Assembly (NCBI GenBank): GCA_022843905.1
Contig: JALHMT010000048.1
Location: 1 to 41,706, forward strand
Source: Rubrivivax sp.
GTDB taxonomy: Bacteria; Pseudomonadota; Gammaproteobacteria; Burkholderiales; Burkholderiaceae_C
Length of the DNA: 41,706 nt
Direction of reading: 5' to 3'
Notes under the pieces: model-generated
What the model was told of the DNA's origin: nothing
Seen by the model: the letters and a program-made list of their open reading frames with translations, nothing else
The model's database searches: none
Shown: positions 23,025 through 31,335 of the stretch, piece by piece
Numbering within the stretch: the stretch's first letter is position 1
How the letters are laid out: every line of letters begins with the position of its first letter
Program-made: the position numbers and the translations under genes

Positions 23025-24104
23025 CTACATGTGCGGCCCCGGGTTGCGCAGCAAGGCCAGGATCTGCAGGCCCAGCGCCAGCACCGCGGCCGAGCGGGCG
23101 CTCTCGGCCTTGGCATGACGGTGCTTCACAACGCCCAGGAAGGTACGGGCCAGCGCGCGGTACTTCTTCTGGAAGCCGTCCTTCCAGGTGTTGCTGTGGT
23201 ACTGCTGCAGGGCTTCGTCGATCTCGCGGATGGTGGCGCTTCGCATCTGGAAGGTGCCCAGCGCACTGTGCTGCTTCCAGGTCTGCAGGCTCCACAGTCC
23301 GTCCTGCAGGCCGGTGAGCATGGCGGGCTTGACCAGGCCGCTGGCCAGCGCCTGGCGAATGTCGGTGTCGAGCTCGAGCGCCCAGACCTCCATGCGCTCC
23401 ATCTGGATCTGCAGGGCCTGTGCATACCGTTCGACCTGCAGCGGCTCGGCGTAGATGCGCACGGTGGGCATGTCCTCGAAGGCTTCGCTGCCACCCTCGC
23501 GCAAGGCCATCAGCGCGACCCCGGCGCAGTTCTGGTGCGACAGCGCCTTGTAGTGCGGGTGGCTCTGCGAGAAGAGCTGCCACCAGTCCCTCATGCGGCC
23601 GATGGACAAACCCCAGTGATGGCCCTTGGTGTTGAAGCCGGGCAGCGCGATCTTGGCCTCCGGGCTCTGCAGCCAGGCCACTTCCCCCGTCTCGGCTTCG
23701 CGGCGCACCTGTCCGGGCCGCGGCTCCAGGATCGGCTCCAGCTTGCCCTCCTGCAACAGCCGCTTCTGCTTCCTCGTCAACGGGATGCCGTTCTTGCGGC
23801 GGTGACCCACCTCCAGGCGCATCTCGGTGTCGCGGCTCATCTCGTTGTACTTGTCTTCGCTGTGGAAGTCGCTGGTCTGCGCCGTGGTCTTCTGGTGCGC
23901 CGTCGTCAGGCTCGCGCCCCCCTCGCCAGGCCAGAAGCTGATGTGCAGGCGCCGACGGTCCAGGGGATCGCCGGGCATCACGTTGAGGAACATGCCCGAC
24001 AGGGTGACCGCCGCGTGGCCGAAGTGTGCCGTCGGCACGTAGCCCCAGGTCTTCAGGTTTCGCCAGACACGCACCGTGACCTGGTTCGCATACAGCTTGG
24101 ACAC
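23025..24104 (-). CDS. unrecognised protein with possible permuted papain-like active site
   Basis: The GTG at 24104 has a perfect AAGGAGG six bases upstream; length is 359 residues. I do not recognise a named family. Residues 28-34 (FGHAAVT), 55-60 (ISFWPG) and 191-195 (QNCAG, followed by VALMALREGG) have the order His, strand, Asn-Cys seen in circularly permuted NlpC/P60 and LRAT-type cysteine hydrolases or acyltransferases, where an NC(E/x) motif opens a helix. The C-terminal 150 residues are helical and end with a hydrophobic stretch near AAVLALGLQILALL (about 337-351) that could insert in a membrane. There is no signal peptide. It stands alone, convergent with the PNPOx-like gene. A secreted effector or lipid-modifying enzyme is possible. 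Confidence 0.6.
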   Translation of the reverse strand: MSKLYANQVTVRVWRNLKTWGYVPTAHFGHAAVTLSGMFLNVMPGDPLDRRRLHISFWPGEGGASLTTAHQKTTAQTSDFHSEDKYNEMSRDTEMRLEVGHRRKNGIPLTRKQKRLLQEGKLEPILEPRPGQVRREAETGEVAWLQSPEAKIALPGFNTKGHHWGLSIGRMRDWWQLFSQSHPHYKALSHQNCAGVALMALREGGSEAFEDMPTVRIYAEPLQVERYAQALQIQMERMEVWALELDTDIRQALASGLVKPAMLTGLQDGLWSLQTWKQHSALGTFQMRSATIREIDEALQQYHSNTWKDGFQKKYRALARTFLGVVKHRHAKAESARSAAVLALGLQILALLRNPGPHM

Positions 24105-24268
24105 TTCGCGCCTCCTTGCATCGCCACCATCGTGATGGCACTGGGCGCCAATCTAGGCAGTCGCGGCAGAGCGCGAAGCGAACTATTCACCCTCGCGCCG
24201 CGGTGCGGCGCGCGGCGTGAAGTCCGCACGAATCGCCGCCCTGGGCGATGCGCCGGACGGCCTGCCGT

Positions 24269-25057
24269 TCAGCGGTGCTTGAAGGCGGGCTTGCGCTTTT
24301 CGAGGAAGGCGGCCATGCCTTCCTTCTGGTCCTCGGTGGCGAACAGCGAATGGAACAGCTGCCGCTCGTACGAGACGCCGTCGTCGAGGCCGCTCTCGAA
24401 GGCCTGGTTCACCGATGCCTTGGCCATCGCCACGCTCGGGGCACTCAGGGCACAGATCACGGCGGCGGCCGCCAGGGTCTCTTCCATCAGCTTGTCGGCC
24501 GGCACCACGCGCGACACCAGCCCGGCGCGTTCGGCCTCGGCGGCGTCCATCATTCGCGCCGTCAGCACCATGTCCATGGCCTTGCTCTTGCCCACCGCCC
24601 GGGGCAGGCGCTGCGTACCGCCGGCGCCGGGGATGATGCCGATCTTGATCTCCGGCTGGCCGAAGCGCGCCGTGTCGGCGGCAATGATGAAGTCGCACAT
24701 CATCGCCAGTTCGCAGCCACCCCCCAGCGCGAAGCCGCTGACCGCGGCGATGACCGGCTTGCGCACCTGGCGGATGGTCTCCCAGTTGCGTGTGATGAAC
24801 TGGCGGCGGTGCACGTCCATGTAGCTGAAAGGTGCCATGGCGGCGATGTCCGCGCCGGCTGCGAAAGCCTTCTCGCTGCCGGTGATGACGATGCAGCCGA
24901 TGCCCTCGTCGGCGTCGAAGCCCAGCAGCGCTTGCCCGAGTTGGTCCATCAACTCGTCGTTCAGCGCGTTGAGCTGCTTCGGGCGGTTCAGGGTGATGAC
25001 AGCGACACGGCGCTCACCCTCGCCCCGGACGTCGGTGAGAACGAAGGGATCGGACAT
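24269..25057 (-). CDS. enoyl-CoA hydratase/isomerase (crotonase)
   Basis: The ATG at 25057 has AAGGAG six bases upstream and gives 262 residues, the normal length. The oxyanion-hole block FAAGADIAAM (65-74) and GFALGGGCELAMMCD (108-122) are present. The two catalytic Glu, 116 and 136 (FGQPEIKIGIIPGAGGTQRL), are 20 residues apart as in mitochondrial crotonase (Glu144/Glu164), so this is a true hydratase. It would add water to 2-enoyl-CoA in fatty-acid or phenylacetate breakdown. It is monocistronic. Confidence 0.93.
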   Translation of the reverse strand: MSDPFVLTDVRGEGERRVAVITLNRPKQLNALNDELMDQLGQALLGFDADEGIGCIVITGSEKAFAAGADIAAMAPFSYMDVHRRQFITRNWETIRQVRKPVIAAVSGFALGGGCELAMMCDFIIAADTARFGQPEIKIGIIPGAGGTQRLPRAVGKSKAMDMVLTARMMDAAEAERAGLVSRVVPADKLMEETLAAAAVICALSAPSVAMAKASVNQAFESGLDDGVSYERQLFHSLFATEDQKEGMAAFLEKRKPAFKHR

Positions 25058-25121
25058 CGGGCACTCCTTGAGACTTCGAGCGGGAGGACGGAAAGGCCGC
25101 AAGGGCCTGAGAGGCGCGCCA

Positions 25122-25149
25122 ACTATAGGCGCACAGACCCGCTCGACAA
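25122..25149 (-). promoter_or_regulatory. putative sigma-70 promoter for the enoyl-CoA hydratase gene
   Basis: On the minus strand TTGTCG (25149-25144) is followed after 16 bases by TATAGT (25127-25122). The -10 matches consensus at five of six positions and the -35 at four of six. Transcription would start about 58 bases before the ATG at 25057. Confidence 0.4.
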
Positions 25150-25271
25150 GCATGCGTCCCGTCTGTACGGGCACGGTGGCGTCGCGACCCTGGGCCGCGC
25201 ACGCGCGCCTGGAGCGTGACATTTGGCAGGTGCTTTGATCGACAGCCTGGTGTCAGCAGCGTCTGCTTGCC

Positions 25272-25301
25272 TTGAAACCGCTAAGCTGCTCGCCTTGTAA
25301 A
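25272..25301 (+). promoter_or_regulatory. putative sigma-70 promoter for the small unknown gene
   Basis: TTGAAA (25272-25277) and TGTAAA (25296-25301) are separated by 18 bases. The -35 matches consensus at four of six positions. The predicted start lies about 38 bases before the ATG at 25346. Confidence 0.35.
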
Positions 25302-25345
25302 TGCGGCTGACAGTTTGCAGCAATGCCGCACCGAGGCTCGTCTCC

Positions 25346-25876
25346 ATGGGGATCGTTTACCGGAAGTCCGCCAAGGGTCTTGAGGAAATCCAGACCCGCG
25401 CCAACCGCCTTCCGCCCAGAGCACGCAGTGCGCTGATTCTGGTGGACGGCCTGCGCAGCGACGAGGACCTGGCCAAGCTGATTCAGGTTCAGGCCGCGGA
25501 GACGCTCGCCCTGCTGCTCGACCAGGCCTTCATCGAGGTGGTTGCCCAGGTCACCACTGCGGCAGCCACACCGGTATCTGCTGCGCGAACTGCGCCCACG
25601 GCACGGCCCGCCGCTGCGGCTGCTGCCACCCCCACGAGCCCGGCGCCAGAGAACCAAGCCCCCCCGGCAGCCGCCTACAAGACCGTGCAGCGCGAGTCCG
25701 TCAAGCGCATGACCGAACTCGTGGGGCCCGCGGCGGAAACGCTGGCCATCCGGATGGAGCGCGCCAAGGACATCGACGAGCTGCGGCCGCTCGTGCTGCA
25801 AGCACGCAACCTGATCGCCAGCGTGCGCGGGCAGCGCCTGGCCGACGAGTACGTCGCCGGCCTCAGCGCGTTGTGA
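25346..25876 (+). CDS. small unrecognised two-domain protein
   Basis: The ATG at 25346, with a weak GAGG upstream, gives 176 residues. The first 75 residues form a compact helical block (GIVYRKSAKGLEEIQTR, then ALILVDGLRSDEDLAKLI and ALLLDQAFIEVV) that reads like a small winged-helix or dimer module found in Burkholderiales proteins of unknown role. An Ala/Pro/Thr linker (about 80-118) joins it to a helical C-terminal part of about 55 residues (SVKRMTELVGPAAETLAIRM). It has no signal peptide or membrane segment, so it is cytoplasmic. Its last 14 bases overlap the end of the convergent DUF3108 gene. Confidence 0.7.
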   Translation: MGIVYRKSAKGLEEIQTRANRLPPRARSALILVDGLRSDEDLAKLIQVQAAETLALLLDQAFIEVVAQVTTAAATPVSAARTAPTARPAAAAAATPTSPAPENQAPPAAAYKTVQRESVKRMTELVGPAAETLAIRMERAKDIDELRPLVLQARNLIASVRGQRLADEYVAGLSAL

Positions 25877-27131
25877 TGCCAGGCGCCGAGGGCGCCGCCG
25901 CTGCGGCCGGCGCGGCGGCCTGCTGCGGCAGGCGATCGATCAGCAGATCGATGTGGGTCTGTGCGTCCTGGCGGATGACGATGCGCACCGGCAGGTACTG
26001 CAGCGTCGGCGCGACCCAGAATTCGGCCGTCAGGTCGCTGCCCGGCCGCGCCTCGCGCCGCGGCCTGACGTGCACGGCCTGCACTTCACCCATCGGCGTG
26101 TACAAGGTTTCGCGCGCCTTCACGTCGTAGGTCCAAGGCTCGACGCGGCGCGGCAGCGCCAGCGGCAGTTCGATGCTGCGCCCGGGCTCCAGCAGGGCCG
26201 GTTGCAAGGTGAACATCCAGGTCATCTGCACGAACTGGCTGGCAGAGTCCTGCACCCCGGCAGGCCGCGGCAGTTCAAGACCCGACGGCAGGCGGATGCG
26301 CTCGTCGCCGAGTGCGATGCTGACCCGGCGCGGTGCTGCCAGCGCGATGCGCGTCTCTTCTTCGTAGCGGCGCGGCTGCAGGCCGGCCTCGGTGACCTCG
26401 CCCTCGCTGGACATGCGGCGCGCCACGAGCGGCGCAAATGAGGGGCCGATCGAGACCTCCAGGTGCACCTGATAGCGCTCGCCGCTGCGCAGCCACTCGA
26501 CACGGGCCTGACCCTCCACCGGGCCGCGGTAGTTGCCGGTGAGCGTGTAGCTCAGGCGCGTCGACGGCGGCCAGTCGAAGGCCACGGCCGGCGCAGCCGA
26601 AGACGCTGCGGCAGCCGGGGCAGCAGCAGGACTCCCGCTCGTCAGAGCAGCCTCCGCGGCGGGCTCGGCTGGCGCCTCGGCCACCGCCGTCGCGTCGGGT
26701 GCAGAGGCCGAGATCTGCGGCGTCGGGCTCGATGCAGCAGCGGGGCCGGTCTCCGCAAGAGCCTGGGGCTGGCGCTCCGGAGCCTGGTCGGCCTGCCCGG
26801 CCAGCGCGGTCGGCGCCGATGCGGGCGGGTCGGCCTCGGGCTGGGAGGCCTGCCGCGCCGGCGGCAAGGCACGAGGACGCGGCAAGGGCGCAGCGGCGGG
26901 AACCACCACCGCCACGGGGGCCTGCGGCTGCAGTTCACGCACGAAAGCGATCTCGATGCGGCGCGTCATGCTGATCTGCCCGCTGCTGATCGGGCGGTCC
27001 TGCAGCACGCCGTCGACCATCCACAAGTGCACCAGACCGATCGCCGCGGCCAGCGCCGCCAGCGTCAGTGATCGCCGGCCTGCTCGCCCGGTCCGTCGGC
27101 GGGCCACGAGCCGGCTCGGGCGCCGGTTCAC
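25863..27131 (-). CDS. DUF3108-domain envelope protein
   Basis: The 422-residue protein has a basic N-terminus and one membrane helix (about 20-40). A long Ala/Pro-rich spacer (about 70-185) leads to a strand-rich C-terminal domain (about 188-405) of the DUF3108 type, with LSYTLTGNYRGPVEGQARVEW, VVARRMSSEGEVTEAGLQPRRYEE-like order and EFWVAPTLQYLPVRIVIRQD. It is probably anchored in the inner membrane with the domain in the periplasm; its role is unknown. The ATG overlaps the M61 peptidase stop (ATGA), so the two are co-translated. Confidence 0.85.
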   Translation of the reverse strand: MNRRPSRLVARRRTGRAGRRSLTLAALAAAIGLVHLWMVDGVLQDRPISSGQISMTRRIEIAFVRELQPQAPVAVVVPAAAPLPRPRALPPARQASQPEADPPASAPTALAGQADQAPERQPQALAETGPAAASSPTPQISASAPDATAVAEAPAEPAAEAALTSGSPAAAPAAAASSAAPAVAFDWPPSTRLSYTLTGNYRGPVEGQARVEWLRSGERYQVHLEVSIGPSFAPLVARRMSSEGEVTEAGLQPRRYEEETRIALAAPRRVSIALGDERIRLPSGLELPRPAGVQDSASQFVQMTWMFTLQPALLEPGRSIELPLALPRRVEPWTYDVKARETLYTPMGEVQAVHVRPRREARPGSDLTAEFWVAPTLQYLPVRIVIRQDAQTHIDLLIDRLPQQAAAPAAAAAPSAPGITTR

Positions 27132-28903
27132 ACGCCGAGCCAGCCGCGCCGCAAGGCCAGGGCGGGCGCAGGCACGTCAGTGCGGGCATCGAGCGACAGC
27201 GTCACGGTGGGCGAGACAGCGTCGGCTGGCGGATGCACCTGGCAGTCGAGCATGCGCTGGTCACGCACCAGCAGCAGTTCGAAAGGCGCCGTGGGCTGTT
27301 CGGCAGACAACCACTGCCTGGCGTCATCGAATCGGCGCAGCCGCCAGCCGTTGATGGCGATCAACTCGTCGCCGGCGGCAAGACCGGCGGCCTCGGCCGC
27401 ACTGCCGCGCAGCACCTGCCGCACCTGTACGCCGCTGACCGGGCCTTCGCTGAGCCTGAGCCCCAGCCGCGCCGCCAGGCTGCCGGCTTCTGCTGCCCAG
27501 CACACGCCGGCACCAGACAGGGCCTCGGCCAGCGGCAGTTCGTCGGTGCCGTGCACCCAGGCATGCAGCCGCTCACACAAGGCAGTCCCGCCGGCCCCTT
27601 CGACGGCGGCGAGGATGTCGGTTTCGTCGATGGGCCCACCGCTGCTGCGCTGCCACAGCGTGCGCAGGACGATGTCCAGCGAGCTGCCCTGCCGGCGCAG
27701 CGCCAGGTCGAGCAGCAAGGCCACCAGCGCTCCCTTGGCGTAGTAGCTGACCGTCGCGTTGGGGGTGTTCTCGTCACTCTTGTAGAGCTTGATCCAGGCG
27801 TCGTGGCTGGCCTGTGCCACGCTCTGCAGGCGCCGCCCGGGCTGCGCCAGCAGGCTGCTGACCGTCCTGGCCAGGCCGCGCAGGTAGGTCGCGGCGTCGA
27901 CGAGGCCGCCGCGCAGCAGTGCCAGTTCGTCGTAGTAGGACGTCACGCCCTCGAAGAACCACAGCAGCGTGGTGGGCTGCTCCCGGGACAGCACCAGCGG
28001 CTCGAGGTCGCGCGGCCGCAGGCGCTTGACGTTCCAGGCATGGAAGTACTCGTGCGCGAACAGCGACAGCAGCGACGTCCAGCCTTCGCCGGCCTCGGCC
28101 TGCCCGAGGCGTGGCAGGTCGCGGCGCGACGCATGCAGGGCCGTGCTGGCACGGTGCTCCAGGCCGCCGCCATGGGCGTCGTCGCTCACCCGCAGCAGGA
28201 AGACGTAGCGCGCAAAGGGCAAGGCCAGCGGCGTGGCCTCGGAGTCATTCCACAGCGCCGCCTGCGGCCTGCACACACGCTGCACCTCGGCCAGGAGCCG
28301 AGCGCCGTCGAAGCCCGGCCAGGCGCCCGTGACGGTCACCTCGTGCGGCACGCCGTCCAGCAGGAAGTCGCCACGCCAGAAGCGGCCCAGTTCGAAAGGG
28401 TGGTCGATGAGCTCGTCGTAGTCCGCAGCCCGGTAACCCTCCCCGGGTGTGCCGTCCATCGCGGTGGCCACGTCCCACCCGGCCGGCAGCGGGCCCAGCG
28501 CCAGCCGATGCTCGCAGGCTTCATGTCCCTCGGCCTGCAGGAAGACGCTGCTGCCGTTGAAGAACCCGCGCTGGGCGTCCAGGAATGCGCCGCGCGGTGA
28601 GCCGTCGAAGGCATAGACGTCGTAGTCGAGGGTCAACGCACCGCGCCCGCTGCAACGCACCAGCCAGCGCGTCTTGCCCAGCGGCGCGACCTGCAGCGCG
28701 CTGCCGCCCTGCGCCGCGCTCAACCGGGATAGGTGGCGCGAGAAGTCGCGCACCAGATAGCTGCCCGGGATCCAGGTCGGCAGGCTGAAGACCTGTTCGG
28801 ACTCGGGCCGGGCCAGCGTCAGCCTGACCCTGAAGAGATGCGCGTTGGGTTCGGCGATCTCGAGCCGGTAGTCGACCCCGGTCGACTGCGACAGCGTGTC
28901 CAT
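27128..28903 (-). CDS. M61-family metallopeptidase with PDZ domain
   Basis: The 591-residue protein starts at the ATG five bases after the DUF3429 stop. An N-terminal beta domain (about 10-200, WIPGSYLVRDFSRH) precedes the gluzincin catalytic core. Zinc ligands are His284 and His288 in HEYFH, and the third is the Glu in LWFFEGVTSYYDE about 35 residues later. Glu285 is the catalytic base. A PDZ domain lies near the C-terminus (about 490-560, GLAAGDELIAINGW). Family members are glycyl aminopeptidases. No signal peptide is visible, so it is probably cytoplasmic. Confidence 0.93.
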   Translation of the reverse strand: MDTLSQSTGVDYRLEIAEPNAHLFRVRLTLARPESEQVFSLPTWIPGSYLVRDFSRHLSRLSAAQGGSALQVAPLGKTRWLVRCSGRGALTLDYDVYAFDGSPRGAFLDAQRGFFNGSSVFLQAEGHEACEHRLALGPLPAGWDVATAMDGTPGEGYRAADYDELIDHPFELGRFWRGDFLLDGVPHEVTVTGAWPGFDGARLLAEVQRVCRPQAALWNDSEATPLALPFARYVFLLRVSDDAHGGGLEHRASTALHASRRDLPRLGQAEAGEGWTSLLSLFAHEYFHAWNVKRLRPRDLEPLVLSREQPTTLLWFFEGVTSYYDELALLRGGLVDAATYLRGLARTVSSLLAQPGRRLQSVAQASHDAWIKLYKSDENTPNATVSYYAKGALVALLLDLALRRQGSSLDIVLRTLWQRSSGGPIDETDILAAVEGAGGTALCERLHAWVHGTDELPLAEALSGAGVCWAAEAGSLAARLGLRLSEGPVSGVQVRQVLRGSAAEAAGLAAGDELIAINGWRLRRFDDARQWLSAEQPTAPFELLLVRDQRMLDCQVHPPADAVSPTVTLSLDARTDVPAPALALRRGWLGV

Positions 28904-28908
28904 CGGGG

Positions 28909-29358
28909 TCAGGTGCCCGCGGCTCCGAGGAAGCAGCTCAACGAAGCCACTGCGGTGAGACGGAAGCGCAGCTTGAGCCAGCCGGACAGGCCGAACAGGG
29001 GATAGATGCGCCGATCGACCAGGTAGCAGGCGATGAGCATGGCGCCGTGGATCACCAGGCCCGCGCTTGGCGGCATCACCACCGCCACCCAGGCCACCAG
29101 AGAGGGCACCACGCCCCACACGAACAGCGAGGCCGGCGGTTCGGGACGGCTGAAGGCCACGCCCCAGTGGATGCCGCCGAGGAAGGAGATGATCACCGCG
29201 GCATAGGCCGACAGCGCCGCGGTGGCGTAGGGGTGCGCCTCGGGCCACACCAGCCACACAAGAAGCGCGCCGATGCCGAAGGGCAGCAGGCCACCGTAGC
29301 CCAGGCGCTCGGCCCAGGGCGGCGGCCCGAACCGGCCCGGCACCGTGGCGCTGTGCAT
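28909..29358 (-). CDS. DUF3429 inner-membrane protein
   Basis: This 149-residue protein has four to five hydrophobic helices. It shows the DUF3429 signature around LGYGGLLPFGIGALL and the middle block AAVIISFLGGIHWGVAF. It lies between the DsbC-like gene (ATGA overlap) and the M61 gene (five-base gap), so it is part of that operon. Function is unknown. Confidence 0.88.
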   Translation of the reverse strand: MHSATVPGRFGPPPWAERLGYGGLLPFGIGALLVWLVWPEAHPYATAALSAYAAVIISFLGGIHWGVAFSRPEPPASLFVWGVVPSLVAWVAVVMPPSAGLVIHGAMLIACYLVDRRIYPLFGLSGWLKLRFRLTAVASLSCFLGAAGT

Positions 29359-30095
29359 CAGGACTTCTTGGCTGCGGCCGTCAGCAGTTCATCCACGACC
29401 TTGGCCGGCAATGCGCCGGGCTTGCGCGTGCCGTCCTCGAACACCAGGGCCGGCGTGCCGTTGATGCGGTGCTTGCGACCGAACTCGACGTTGCGCTCCA
29501 GCGCGGCCACGTCGCACTTTTCGGCCGCCTTGGGCGGCACGACGCCGTCGATCATCCACGCGCGCCAGGTCCTGGACACATCCTTGGAACACCAGATGTC
29601 GCGCGCCTTGACGGTCGAATCCGGCCCCAGGATGGGCATCAGGAAGTTGTAGATGGTGACGTCCTTGACGCTGGCCAGGTCGCGCTCGAAGCGCTTGCAG
29701 AAGCCGCAGTTGGGGTCGCCGAACACCGCCAGCTTGCGGCTGCCGTTGCCCTGCTTGATGACGAAGGCGTCCTTGATCGGCAGCGCCGAGAAGGCCACGG
29801 CGGTGAGCTTTTCGATGCGCTCCTCGGTCAGGTTGGTCATCGTCCTGGTGTCGATCAGCGAGCCTTGCAGCAGGAAACGGCCTTCCGCGTCGGTGTAGAT
29901 GATCTCGGCGCCGCCGAATCGCACCTCGAAGAGGCCCGGGACGGGGGTCTTGCTGATCTCGTCGATCTTGGGCAGGTTGGGCAGGCGTTCGGTCAAGGCC
30001 TTGCGGATGGCGGCTTCCTGGGCCAGCACGGACGAGCCCGCGAGCAGCAGGCCGGCCAGCACGGCAACGGCACGGAATCGGGGCAGGTGGGGCAT
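29358..30095 (-). CDS. periplasmic DsbC-like thiol:disulfide isomerase
   Basis: The ATG at 30095 has AGGA at good spacing and begins a signal peptide (residues 1-25, cleaved after VLA). An N-terminal dimerisation domain (about 27-90, FEVRFGGAEIIYTDAEGRFLLQG) and a thioredoxin domain follow. The active-site cysteines are Cys130 and Cys133 in FGDPNCGFCKRFE. A cis-Pro loop GTPALVF and another Cys pair (Cys in IWCSKD and EKCDV) are as in DsbC. It reshuffles wrong disulfides of periplasmic proteins. Length (245) is normal. Confidence 0.93.
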   Translation of the reverse strand: MPHLPRFRAVAVLAGLLLAGSSVLAQEAAIRKALTERLPNLPKIDEISKTPVPGLFEVRFGGAEIIYTDAEGRFLLQGSLIDTRTMTNLTEERIEKLTAVAFSALPIKDAFVIKQGNGSRKLAVFGDPNCGFCKRFERDLASVKDVTIYNFLMPILGPDSTVKARDIWCSKDVSRTWRAWMIDGVVPPKAAEKCDVAALERNVEFGRKHRINGTPALVFEDGTRKPGALPAKVVDELLTAAAKKS

Positions 30096-30132
30096 GGGAT
30101 GTCCTGGGTGGTCCTGAGGGAGCCGGGGGCGA

Positions 30133-31257
30133 TCAGGCATCCAGCGCCCGGGCGGTGAGCACGCGCTTGAGCGGCCCGAGATGATTGACCAGAGTCAGCC
30201 CGCGGTTGCGAAGTTCCCGCAGCAGCGGCTGCTGGCTGGCGAAGAGGTGCAGCATGCCATCGGTGACGCGGCCCATGGCCAGGGTCGGCAGGGCGCGCGC
30301 GCGCGCGTGCCGGCGCAGCAGCCTTTCGTCACCCAGGGGCCGCCAGGACTCGCGCGCCGCCAGGGTCTCGGCCAGAGAAGCGACATCGGCCAGACCCAGG
30401 TTCAGGCCCTGGCCGGCCAGTGGGTGCACGACGTGGGCGGCGTCACCCAGCAACACCCAGCCGGGGCCACAGACGGGGTCGGCCTGTCCGATCATCAGGG
30501 GCCAGTCGGCGCGCTCGCCGGACAGCGACAGCGCACCGGCCGCGCCGCCGGTGGCATCGTTCAACTGCATCTCGAAGTCGGGCGCCGACAGCGCCATCAG
30601 TTCGTCGGCGCGCTGGTCGGGCACCGACCACACCAGTCCGTAGCCGTGGCCCGGCTGCGGGCGGTCGAAGGGCAGCAGCGCCAGCACGTCGGGGCTGCGG
30701 AACCACTGCCTGGCCAGGCCGGCATGCGGGCGGTCGGCCACCAGCCGTGCCGCCACGGCACGCTGGCCGTAACCGTGCAACGGCATCTGCACGCCGAGTC
30801 CCTGGCGCGTGGCCGAGGCCTTGCCTTCGGCCAGCACGGTCAAGGACGCCTGCACGGGCTCGCGCCCGGGCACCTGGCTGATGTGCGGCGCAAAGCGCGC
30901 GGCGTCGCGCAAAGCGGCTTCGAGCGCAGCGGCATCGACGATCCAGGCCAGGGCTTCCACGCCCTGCTGCCAGGCCGAAAAGTCGAGCGCGGCGCCGGGA
31001 GCGTCGCCCTCGACGTGCATGTCCAGGACGGGGGTGCGGGCGTCGGGCGGCAGCGCCCCCCAGACCTTCAAGGTGTCCAGCAGCGCCACGGAACGCGCGT
31101 TCAGCGCATAGGCGCGGACGTCTTCCCGCGGCTGCTGACCGCCCGGGTGGTCCGGCGCCGCGGGCATCGCCACACTGAGACCCTGCCGCGACAAGGCCAG
31201 CGCGGCGGCCAGGCCGACCGCGCCGCGACCGCGCACGCAGATGTCGAAAGAGCTCAT
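30133..31257 (-). CDS. UbiH/UbiF-family FAD-dependent monooxygenase
   Basis: The ATG at 31257 gives 374 residues starting MSSFDICVRGRGAVGLAAALALS. The dinucleotide loop is GRGAVG in place of GGGxxG. The second FAD motif WVLLGDAAHVVHPLAGQGLNLGLAD (267-291) is perfect, and the middle DG-type motif is weakened (LAEGKAS). The family hydroxylates the ubiquinone ring; which position cannot be read from sequence. It heads the leftward operon that continues with the DsbC-like gene 37 bases later. Confidence 0.88.
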   Translation of the reverse strand: MSSFDICVRGRGAVGLAAALALSRQGLSVAMPAAPDHPGGQQPREDVRAYALNARSVALLDTLKVWGALPPDARTPVLDMHVEGDAPGAALDFSAWQQGVEALAWIVDAAALEAALRDAARFAPHISQVPGREPVQASLTVLAEGKASATRQGLGVQMPLHGYGQRAVAARLVADRPHAGLARQWFRSPDVLALLPFDRPQPGHGYGLVWSVPDQRADELMALSAPDFEMQLNDATGGAAGALSLSGERADWPLMIGQADPVCGPGWVLLGDAAHVVHPLAGQGLNLGLADVASLAETLAARESWRPLGDERLLRRHARARALPTLAMGRVTDGMLHLFASQQPLLRELRNRGLTLVNHLGPLKRVLTARALDA

Positions 31258-31335
31258 GGCGTGATTGTAGGCAGCCGCATCACGCACAATCCCGGGCCTT
31301 GATCACGACCCTTCCAGGGTCTTCGAGAGACTGCC
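31258..31335. promoter_or_regulatory. divergent promoter region, UbiH-like gene and MOSC gene
   Basis: On the minus strand TACAAT (31269-31264) is a five-of-six -10 element that would start transcription at or next to the ATG at 31257, suggesting a leaderless message. An inverted repeat GCGTGAT-N13-ATCACGC (31259-31285) spans it. No good -35 box is seen at proper spacing. Confidence 0.35.
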
